Of a stretch of 64,000 nucleotides of DNA, positions 25,882 through 32,790 are shown in pieces. The DNA is from Bog-473 sp963840435 (GTDB lineage: Bacteria; Actinomycetota; Acidimicrobiia; Acidimicrobiales; RAAP-2). Both the position numbers and the translations under genes were made by a program. The notes beneath the pieces are model-generated. The model was given only the letters and a program-made list of their open reading frames with translations. It was not told the DNA's origin and ran no database searches. Every line of letters begins with the position of its first letter. Position 1 is the first letter of the stretch. Where the stretch lies: NCBI GenBank assembly GCA_963840435.1, contig CAWIYY010000003.1:868001-932000 (forward strand). The letters are read 5' to 3'.

Positions 25882-27353
25882 CCGAGGCGCCCCTCCCGCC
25901 GCACGCCGGCCCGATCGTGGACGCCGACGGGCACGTGGTGGAGCCCGAGGCGGCCTGGGCGGGTCTGCCCGACGACCAGCGCCCGCGCATTGTGGCCGAC
26001 GCCAACGGCTACGAGCACGTGCTGGTGGGCGGGACCGAGATCCTGGCCGTCCCGCTCGGCACGCTCGCCCGACCCGGCTCCACCTTCGACGACCCGTCCG
26101 CCTTCCGCCCGCTGGCCGAGGCCCAGCCCGGCGGCTCCGACGCCACTGCCCGCCTGGCCGACATGGACCGCGAGGGCATCGACCAGGCCGTCCTGTACCC
26201 GACCATCGGGCTCTATTTCTCGCTGGTCGAGGACCCGGCCGGCGCCGTCGCCTTAGCCCGGGCGTACAACGACTGGCTGGCCGCCTACTGCGCCGCCGAC
26301 CCGCTCCGGCTCTTCGGGGCTGCGCTCCTCCCGCTGCAGGACCCGCAGGCCGCAGCCCGCGAGCTCGGGCGCGCGGTGACCGAGCTCGGCTTCGTGGCCG
26401 GCTTCGTCCGGCCCAACCCGTGCGCCGGTCGCTCGCTGCCCCACCCGGCCTACGAGCCCGTGTGGCGGGCGGCCGAGGAGCTCGACGTCCCGATCGGCGT
26501 GCACGAAGGCAGCTCGGTCAACGTGCCGACGCTGGGCGCGGACCGGCCCTTCAACCCGCTCATCCTCCACGCGGTGTCGCACTCGTTCGAGGCGATGCTG
26601 GCCTGTGCCCAGCTCATCGCCTTCGGGGTGCTCGAGCGCCACCCGGGCCTGCGGGTGGCGTTCCTCGAATCCTCGGGCGGCTGGGCGCCGTTCTGGCTCG
26701 AGCGGCTGGACGAGCAGGCCGAGTCGTTCGGGGGCTTCTGTCCCGAACTCGCGCTGCGCCCGTCCGAGTACTTCGCCCGCCAGTGCGCCATCAGCTTCGA
26801 GGTGGACGAGGCCACCCTGCCCGCCCTCGCTCCGTTCGTGGGCAGCGAGCGCATCGTCTGGGGCAGCGACTACCCGCACCACGACGCCACCTTCCCCGGC
26901 GCCGTGGACGCCATCAGGGCCACGGTGGCCCCGTGCCCGACCGCCACCCAGGCCCGGGTGCTCGGGCTCAACGCGCGGCGCCTCTACCGCCTGCCGCGGC
27001 GGCTCGAGGGCGTGGACGGGTTGCTGGCCGACTACTTCGCCGCAGTGACCGGGCACGACGCCGCACTGCTGGGAAGCCTCTTCGTGCCCGACGCCACCTT
27101 CGACGTGGACGGCGAGGTGCGACGGGGGCGCACCGACATCCTGCGCTACTACACCGAGCGCACGTTCACCTTCGAGGACTTCCGGCCCTCGCCCCGGCCG
27201 CTGCACGTCGACGGCACCACGGTGACGGTCGACATCGACGTGCACCTGGGCGGCGCCGACACCACGGTGCGCGACGTCTTCAAGACCGACGGGACGCGCA
27301 TCACGGCGCTCCGCGTCCGCGGCTTCGCTGACGCCCTCGCCGCGGCGAACTGA
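25878..27353 (+). CDS. amidohydrolase-2 fused to SnoaL/NTF2-like domain
   Basis: A 491-residue two-domain protein. Residues 1 to about 365 are an amidohydrolase-2 barrel: PIVDADGHVVEPEAAW (metal region), IGVHEGSSVNVP, FLESSGGWAPFWLERLDE and WGSDYPHHDATFPG. After RRLYRLPRR comes a domain of about 115 residues beginning LADYFAAVTGHDAALLGSLF and ending RITALRVRGFADALA, with the alpha+beta cone look of SnoaL/NTF2-like proteins. GTG start overlaps the stop of the related hydrolase. The second domain may bind the product or mediate pairing with the upstream paralogue. Confidence 0.85.
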   Translation: MTEAPLPPHAGPIVDADGHVVEPEAAWAGLPDDQRPRIVADANGYEHVLVGGTEILAVPLGTLARPGSTFDDPSAFRPLAEAQPGGSDATARLADMDREGIDQAVLYPTIGLYFSLVEDPAGAVALARAYNDWLAAYCAADPLRLFGAALLPLQDPQAAARELGRAVTELGFVAGFVRPNPCAGRSLPHPAYEPVWRAAEELDVPIGVHEGSSVNVPTLGADRPFNPLILHAVSHSFEAMLACAQLIAFGVLERHPGLRVAFLESSGGWAPFWLERLDEQAESFGGFCPELALRPSEYFARQCAISFEVDEATLPALAPFVGSERIVWGSDYPHHDATFPGAVDAIRATVAPCPTATQARVLGLNARRLYRLPRRLEGVDGLLADYFAAVTGHDAALLGSLFVPDATFDVDGEVRRGRTDILRYYTERTFTFEDFRPSPRPLHVDGTTVTVDIDVHLGGADTTVRDVFKTDGTRITALRVRGFADALAAAN

Positions 27354-27374
27354 GCGGGGCGCCGAACGGGTGCC

Positions 27375-29084
27375 TCAGACCGGCGTGGGTTGCGGCCCGC
27401 GCAAGAGGCGCCCCGGCCGCTCCCCTGTCGCCTCGTCACGCTCGCGCACGACCACGCCGGACTTGACCGTGGCCGCGTAGCCGCGGGCCCGCTGCACGAG
27501 GCGCTTGCCCGCGGCGGGGAGGTCGTAGACCATCTCGGGGGGCTCGAGGGCCAGCGCGTCGTGGTCGATCACGTTGAGGTCGGCCAGGTAGCCCGGCGCC
27601 AGCAGGCCGCGATCGCCGAAGCCGTACAGTTCGGCCGTGCGCCTGGTCTGGAGGTGCACCGCCTGCTCGAGCGGGATGCGCTCGCCCCGGGAGCGGTCGC
27701 GGGCCCAGTGGGTCAGCATGAAGGTGGGCAGGCTGGCGTCGCACAACACGCCGCAGTGGGCGCCGCCGTCGCCCAGGCCGAGGACCGTGGCCGGGTGCAG
27801 CAGCATTTCGCGCACGGCGTCGAGGTCGCCGGCGGCGTAGTCGAAGACGGGGAGGTACAGGAGCTCATGCCCGTCGCGCCGGAGCATGAGGTCGTAGAGG
27901 ACCTCGTCGGTCGTGCGTCCCTCGGTCGCGGCCAGAGCGGTGACGCTGCGTTCCGGCGCCGGCTCGTAGTCGGGCGGGTCGCCGAGGGGGAACAGCTTGT
28001 GGAGGTTGGCCCGCAGCAGCTCCACGAACCCGCCGGGGCGCGGCGTCTCGTTGAGCATGGCGGCGCGCACCTCGGGCGTACGCAGGCGGGCCACCCGCTC
28101 GGACAGCGGAAGGTGGGCGATCGCCTGGTAGGCCCGGTGCTGGGCGAAAGGGTGGGTGGTCGACTCGAAGCCGACCATGATCGAGGTCGGCTTGCCGGCC
28201 ACCTGGGGCACGAGCCAGGCACCGCGCCGGTTGGCCGCAACGCCGCGATCGATCCACTCGCGCCAGAGCTCGGGGGCGAAGTCGGGCTGGAGCACCTGGT
28301 AGGTCACGGGCACGCCGGCCCGGCGCGAGATCTCCGACATCCAGGCGAACTCGTGGTCGAGGTCGCCCATGTCGCTGGCCAGCGAGAAGACGCGATGGCC
28401 CGCCTTGCTGAGCGCCTCGCCGATGGCGATCAACTCCTCGGCCGCCGCAGTGGTGCCGGCAGCCAGCTCGCCGTCCTTGGCTCGGTGCAGCAGGGTGCGG
28501 GTGGTCGACGCCCCGATGGCTCCGGCCTGTACCGCCTCGCGCACCAGCGCGGCCATCTCGGCGATCTCCTCGGCCCGGGCCACATCGTTGGCCCGCCCCT
28601 CGCCCAGTACGTAGGCCCGCAGCGCACCGTGCGGCACGAGCGCGGCCACGTCGAGGACACGGGTGCCCCGCTCGACCTCGTCGAGGTACTCGCCGAAGCT
28701 CTCCCAGTTCCAGTCGATGCCCTCGGCCAGCGCGGTGCCCGGGATGTCCTCGACGCCCTCCATCAGCTGAATCAGCCAGTCGCGGTCGGCCGCGCGAGCC
28801 GGCGCGAAGCCAACGCCGCAGTTGCCGGTGACCACCGTGGTGACGCCGTGCCAGCCCGAGGGCGACACGTCGGGGTCCCAGGTGACCTGGCCGTCATAGT
28901 GGGTGTGGATGTCGACCCAGCCGGGGGTGACGAGGAGTCCCTCGGCATCGAGCTCGCGCCGTGCCCCGCCCTCGACCTCCCCGACCTCGGTCACGAGCGC
29001 GCCGTCGACGGCGACGTCACCGTGGCGGAGCGGGCCTCCCGAACCGTCGGCGATGGTGCCGCCGCGGATGATCAGATCGTGCAT
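27375..29084 (-). CDS. D-aminoacylase-like amidohydrolase
   Basis: A 569-residue metal-dependent hydrolase, related to the gene at 21367 but clearly diverged. LIIRGGTIADGSGGPLRHGD forms the beta domain start, GWVDIHTHYDGQVTWDP the HxH metal motif, TGNCGVGFAPARAAD follows, and LGLGDGGAHCGVLCDASLP holds the catalytic Asp. The C-terminus contains GYLADLNVIDHDAL and a basic end. ATG at 29084, 43 bp downstream of the LLM oxidoreductase gene on the same strand, so likely co-transcribed. Convergent with the fused amidohydrolase gene. Confidence 0.9.
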   Translation of the reverse strand: MHDLIIRGGTIADGSGGPLRHGDVAVDGALVTEVGEVEGGARRELDAEGLLVTPGWVDIHTHYDGQVTWDPDVSPSGWHGVTTVVTGNCGVGFAPARAADRDWLIQLMEGVEDIPGTALAEGIDWNWESFGEYLDEVERGTRVLDVAALVPHGALRAYVLGEGRANDVARAEEIAEMAALVREAVQAGAIGASTTRTLLHRAKDGELAAGTTAAAEELIAIGEALSKAGHRVFSLASDMGDLDHEFAWMSEISRRAGVPVTYQVLQPDFAPELWREWIDRGVAANRRGAWLVPQVAGKPTSIMVGFESTTHPFAQHRAYQAIAHLPLSERVARLRTPEVRAAMLNETPRPGGFVELLRANLHKLFPLGDPPDYEPAPERSVTALAATEGRTTDEVLYDLMLRRDGHELLYLPVFDYAAGDLDAVREMLLHPATVLGLGDGGAHCGVLCDASLPTFMLTHWARDRSRGERIPLEQAVHLQTRRTAELYGFGDRGLLAPGYLADLNVIDHDALALEPPEMVYDLPAAGKRLVQRARGYAATVKSGVVVRERDEATGERPGRLLRGPQPTPV

Positions 29085-29127
29085 CGGTGCTCCTCTCGCG
29101 CCCCCGGGCCGAACCGGCCTGGAAGCA

Positions 29128-30165
29128 TCAGACCCAGCTGCGCAGCTGCTCGATCATGGCCACCGGATCCTGGCCGACCGGGGTCACGTTCAGGTGGGTG
29201 ACGCCGGCTTCGGCGAGGGCGGCCACCTTCTCTTTGATGTAGCCCTCAGGCCCACAGAGCGAGGTGCCCTCGAGCAGTGCGTCGGGCACCTTCGCGGCCG
29301 CCTCCTTCTTCTGGCCTGAGAGGTAGAGGTCCTGGATCTCGGCCGCCTCCTTCTCGTAGCCGTAGCGACAGGCCAACGCGTTGTAGAAATTCTGGCCCTT
29401 GGCCCCCATGCCGCCGATGTAGAGGGCGGCCATGGGGCGCCCCAGCTCGCGCACGGGCGCCACCGCGGCCTCCTCCCCGATGGCCAGCAGACCGCCGGCC
29501 GCGATCTCGAGCGGGCCGAGCGAGGGGTCGCGCTTGGCCGCGCCGGCGTCGAGCGCGGGACCGAAGACGGCGCGGGCCTTGTCGGGCATGAAGAAGATGG
29601 GCAGCCAGCCGTCGGCCACCTCGGCCGTCATGGCCACGTTCTTCTCGCCGAGCGCCGCGACCCAGATGGGGATGCGCGGGCGCACCGGGTGGTTGATGAT
29701 CTTGAGCGGCTTGCCCAGTCCGGTCCCCTGCCCCTCGGGCAGCGGGATGTGGTACGCCGCCCCGTCATAGGTAAGCGGCGCCTCGCGGGCCCACACGGTG
29801 CGACAGATGTCGATGATCTCGCGGGTACGGGTCAGCGGGCGGTCGTAGGGCACCCCATGGAAGCCCTCGATGACCTGCGGCCCGGAAGCGCCGAGGCCGA
29901 GGATGCAGCGCCCACCCGACATGGCGTCGATGCCGGCCGCCGTCATGGCGATGAGGGTCGGCGTGCGCGAGTAGATGGGGAGGATGGCCGAGCCGATCTC
30001 GAGGCGCTCCGTCTTGGCAGCCAGGTAGCCCATGAAGCTCGGGGCGTCGTAGCTGTAGGCCTCGGCCACCCACACCACGTCGAGCCCCGCCTTCTCGAGC
30101 TCGACGGCCTGGCGGGCGGAGTCGGCGTGGCTCCCGGCGTAGTTCAACGTCATGGACAGCTTCAC
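29128..30165 (-). CDS. LLM class F420/flavin-dependent oxidoreductase
   Basis: A 345-residue TIM-barrel oxidoreductase of the luciferase-like class, using F420 or FMN. KLSMTLNYAGSHADSARQAV starts the barrel, GLDVVWVAEAYSYDAP is the first conserved strand, GRCILGLGASGPQVIEGFHG the family signature, and IPIWVAALGEKNVAMTAEVA the later strand. The GTG at 30165 is chosen: GAAAGGAC lies eight bases upstream and the conserved fold begins at once; the open frame extends to 30267 through a repetitive Gln/Arg-rich leader that looks non-coding. F420 dependence is common in actinobacteria but not proved here. Confidence 0.9.
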   Translation of the reverse strand: MKLSMTLNYAGSHADSARQAVELEKAGLDVVWVAEAYSYDAPSFMGYLAAKTERLEIGSAILPIYSRTPTLIAMTAAGIDAMSGGRCILGLGASGPQVIEGFHGVPYDRPLTRTREIIDICRTVWAREAPLTYDGAAYHIPLPEGQGTGLGKPLKIINHPVRPRIPIWVAALGEKNVAMTAEVADGWLPIFFMPDKARAVFGPALDAGAAKRDPSLGPLEIAAGGLLAIGEEAAVAPVRELGRPMAALYIGGMGAKGQNFYNALACRYGYEKEAAEIQDLYLSGQKKEAAAKVPDALLEGTSLCGPEGYIKEKVAALAEAGVTHLNVTPVGQDPVAMIEQLRSWV

Positions 30166-30188
30166 GCAGTCCGTCCTTTCCTGGTGCC

Positions 30189-30217
30189 TTGGTTCCTGTT
30201 GCGTTGGTTCATGTTGC
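30189..30217. repeat. short direct repeats in LLM/HAD intergenic gap
   Basis: Two 14-bp units, TTGGTTCCTGTTGC at 30189 and TTGGTTCATGTTGC at 30204, differ by one base and are spaced 15 bp apart. Further on, AAAAGAGT occurs at 30266 and 30279. Both lie in the 150-bp divergent gap between the LLM oxidoreductase and HAD genes and could be regulatory. Confidence 0.5.
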
Positions 30218-30315
30218 CTCGGTGCTGCCGCCTCTGTCCGGAGGAACGACGGGGCCCGCCGGGACAAAAGAGTATCCTAAAAGAGTGCGGCGAGCCGCCC
30301 CTAGGATCATCGCCC

Positions 30316-30933
30316 GTGGTGCAGCGTGCCGTCGATCTGGTGCTCTTCGACCTGGGCGGGGTCCTGATCGAGCCGGGTGGGGTCGGCCCCATGCGGGCGT
30401 TGGCCGGGATCGGCAGCGACGAGGAGCTCTGGACCCGCTGGTTGGCCTGCCCCTGGGTGCAGTCCTTCGAGAGCGGCGCCTGCACGCCCGAGGAGTTCGC
30501 GGCCGGCATCGTCGCCGACTGGGCGCTGCCCCTCTCCCCCGCCGACTTCCTGGCCGAGTTCGCCCGCTGGCCGCAGGGCCCCTTTCCCGGGGCCGACGCG
30601 CTGGTGCAGCGGGTGCGGTCCGCCGTGCCCGTGGCCATCCTCTCCAACACGAACCGCTCGCAGTGGGAGGCCCACTACGAGGATCTGCCCATCACCGGTG
30701 GCTCCGACTACCGCTTCTTGTCCTACGAGCTCGGTCTGGTGAAGCCCGATCCGCGCATCTTCGCTGCCGTCGCCACCCGGCTGCCGGTCGAGCCGGCGCG
30801 GGTCCTCTTCCTCGACGACAACGCGGTGAACGTGGAGGCCGGCACGGCGGCCGGCTTCGTCGCCCGTCATGTGCGCGGCATCGACGAGACGGAGCGGGCG
30901 CTGGTGGAGGCCGGAGTCGTGAGCATCTCGTGA
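30316..30933 (+). CDS. HAD family hydrolase
   Basis: A 205-residue haloacid-dehalogenase-type phosphatase. Motif I LVLFDLGGVLIEPGG (catalytic Asp), motif II AILSNTNRSQ, motif III GLVKPDPRIFAAV (Lys), motif IV VLFLDDNAVNVEAG. The second Asp of the usual DxD is Gly (DLG), as in several HAD subgroups. GTG at 30316, with a GTG at 30319 as alternative. Substrate unknown; HAD proteins act on phosphorylated small molecules. Followed 65 bp downstream by the DUF35/thiolase-like pair. Confidence 0.88.
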   Translation: MVQRAVDLVLFDLGGVLIEPGGVGPMRALAGIGSDEELWTRWLACPWVQSFESGACTPEEFAAGIVADWALPLSPADFLAEFARWPQGPFPGADALVQRVRSAVPVAILSNTNRSQWEAHYEDLPITGGSDYRFLSYELGLVKPDPRIFAAVATRLPVEPARVLFLDDNAVNVEAGTAAGFVARHVRGIDETERALVEAGVVSIS

Positions 30934-30997
30934 GCGGCTGGTGAACGGCTGAGGGGACGCGCCCTGGGTGGGCGCTGGGCCGGGCCCGTGTGCCAAC

Positions 30998-31426
30998 ATG
31001 CCGCCCATGGTCGCCAACGGTCCGATGATGCGTCTTCTGCCGCGCCTCACCGACGACGTCGCCTTCTACTGGACGTCGGGTGAGGACGGAAAGCTGCGCC
31101 TGCTGCGTTGCAACGCGTGCGGATACTTCAACCATCCACCCGGTCCGGTCTGCCGACGCTGCCTCTCGCGTGACGTGGCACCCGCTGAGGTCAGCGGCCG
31201 GGGCACCGTCGAGACCTACACGGTCAACTACCAGCAGTGGATCCCCGGCAGCGACCCGTACATCATCGCCTGGGTCTCCATCGAGGAGCAGCCCGACGTG
31301 CGCATCCAGGCCAACCTGGTCGACGTCGAGCCCGAGGACGTGCGCATCGGCCAGCCGGTGCGGGTCGTGTTCGAGCACCACGAGGACGTCTGGATCCCCC
31401 TCTTCACGCCGGCGGCCGCCTCGTGA
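30998..31426 (+). CDS. Zn-ribbon/OB-fold DUF35 protein
   Basis: A 142-residue protein of the DUF35 family. A rubredoxin-like zinc ribbon (LRCNACGYFNHPPGPVCRRC) is followed by an OB fold (SGRGTVETYTVNYQQW, IAWVSIEEQPDVRIQANL). Such proteins bind acyl-CoA and form complexes with thiolase-like enzymes; ChsH2's DUF35 domain with Ltp2 in steroid side-chain degradation is the best-studied case. ATG at 30998, with ATG at 31007 as alternative. The stop overlaps the GTG of the thiolase-like gene, supporting a physical partnership. Confidence 0.9.
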   Translation: MPPMVANGPMMRLLPRLTDDVAFYWTSGEDGKLRLLRCNACGYFNHPPGPVCRRCLSRDVAPAEVSGRGTVETYTVNYQQWIPGSDPYIIAWVSIEEQPDVRIQANLVDVEPEDVRIGQPVRVVFEHHEDVWIPLFTPAAAS

Positions 31427-32658
31427 GCCGGCTCGAGGAGCCCCTGGAGCGCCGGGCCATCATCTCGGGCATCGGCCAGTCCGACATCGGCCGTCGCTTG
31501 GGCCGGGCCGACCTGGACCTGACCGTCGAGGGCTGCCTGGCCGCCATCGCCGACGCCGGCCTGACCCGCGACGACATCGACGGGCTCTCCACCTACCCGG
31601 CCATGGGGGGCGGGCCGCCCGGCTTCAGTGGGCCGGGGACGCCCGAGGTGCAAGATGCGCTCGGGCTCTCACTCAACTGGCACGACGGCGGCGGCGAGGG
31701 GCCGGCCCAGATGCGGGCGGTGCACGCGGCCGCGCTGGCCGTGGCGGCCGGATTGGCCAAGCACGTGCTCGTCTACCGCACGGTGAGCGAGGGCTCGGCC
31801 CAGGGCACCGGCGGGCGTCAGCCCATGGGTGGTGGCGATGGCGGTGGCGGGGGCGGCTCGGTCCCCCGCTTCGGCGGCTTCCTCCAGTGGTCCATCCCCT
31901 ACGGCGCCGTCTCGGCCGGCAACTGGCTGGCCATGGTGGCCCAGCGGCGCATGTACGAGTTCGGGCTGACCCGCGAGCAGCTGGGCGCCATCGCCATCAA
32001 CAACCGGGCCAACGCCGGCCTGAACCCTAAGGCGATCTACCGCGAGCCGATGTCGATGGAGGACTATCTCGCGGCGCGCATGATCACCACGCCGCTCTGC
32101 CTCTACGACTGCGACGCACCTTGCGACGGCTCGACGGTGGTCGTGGTGTCACACCGCGACTATGCGAAGGACCTCGACCATCCGGCCGTGCACATCAACG
32201 CGCTCGGGACGGCACTGCGGGGGCGGCCGAGCTGGGACCAGTTCGACGACATGACCACCATGGCGGCCCGCGACGCCGGGGCGTCGATGTGGGAGCGCAC
32301 CGAGCTCACGCCGGCCGACGTCGACACGGCACAGCTCTACGACGGCTTCTCCATCCTCACCGTGGTCTGGCTCGAGGCCCTGGGCTTCTGCGGGCGCGGT
32401 GAGAGCGGTCCGTTCATCGAGGGTGGGGCGAACATCGCCCGGGACGGCCTCCTGCCCTTGAACACAGCCGGTGGCCAGCTCTCGGGCGGACGCCTGCACG
32501 GCTTCGGTCTCATCCACGAGGCCTGCGTGCAGCTGCGGGGCGAGGGCGGGGAGCGCCAGGTCGTGCGCCCGGGCGGGCGCAACGTCGAGGTGGCGGCGGT
32601 GGCCAACGGCGGCGGGCCGATCGCCGGCACCATGCTGTTGACCCGGGGCGTGGGGTAG
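31423..32658 (+). CDS. thiolase-like (Ltp2/SCP-x type) protein
   Basis: A 411-residue thiolase-fold protein. The fold is visible from RRAIISGIGQSDIGRRLGRA to the C-terminal GGRLHGFGLIHEACVQL, which keeps the conserved His. The usual nucleophilic Cys region reads NWHDGGGEGPAQMRAV and the second Cys site reads AAVANGGGPIAGTML, so neither thiolase Cys is seen. Members lacking these residues include Ltp2-type retro-aldolases that cleave acyl-CoA side chains together with a DUF35 partner. The directly coupled DUF35 gene supports that role over ordinary beta-ketothiolysis; the substrate is not known. Confidence 0.85.
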   Translation: MSRLEEPLERRAIISGIGQSDIGRRLGRADLDLTVEGCLAAIADAGLTRDDIDGLSTYPAMGGGPPGFSGPGTPEVQDALGLSLNWHDGGGEGPAQMRAVHAAALAVAAGLAKHVLVYRTVSEGSAQGTGGRQPMGGGDGGGGGGSVPRFGGFLQWSIPYGAVSAGNWLAMVAQRRMYEFGLTREQLGAIAINNRANAGLNPKAIYREPMSMEDYLAARMITTPLCLYDCDAPCDGSTVVVVSHRDYAKDLDHPAVHINALGTALRGRPSWDQFDDMTTMAARDAGASMWERTELTPADVDTAQLYDGFSILTVVWLEALGFCGRGESGPFIEGGANIARDGLLPLNTAGGQLSGGRLHGFGLIHEACVQLRGEGGERQVVRPGGRNVEVAAVANGGGPIAGTMLLTRGVG

Positions 32659-32675
32659 CGCAGCTCAGTCTGGGC

Positions 32676-32725
32676 GCAGGTGGCTGCAGGTCAGGGCAGG
32701 TCAGTGCAGCTCGGTGCAACTCGGC
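32676..32725. repeat. degenerate 10-bp tandem repeat, five units
   Basis: Five units with exact 10-bp spacing begin at 32676, 32686, 32696, 32706 and 32716 around the core GCAGGTCAGG (GCAGGTGGCT, GCAGGTCAGG, GCAGGTCAGT, GCAGCTCGGT, GCAACTCGGC). They lie just past the thiolase-like gene and before a strong hairpin. Confidence 0.6.
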
Positions 32726-32734
32726 CCGGACGCG

Positions 32735-32769
32735 CCGCTGCGGGTCCGCATGACGCGAACCCGCAGCGG
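32735..32769. terminator. bidirectional hairpin between convergent genes
   Basis: An 11-bp perfect stem CCGCTGCGGGT / ACCCGCAGCGG with a 13-nt loop, between the thiolase-like gene (ends 32658) and the secreted PBP-like gene on the other strand (ends 32791). No T-tract, which is usual for high-GC actinobacteria. Likely terminates from both sides. Confidence 0.65.
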
Positions 32770-32790
32770 GCGGACTGAGGGGGGAGGACC

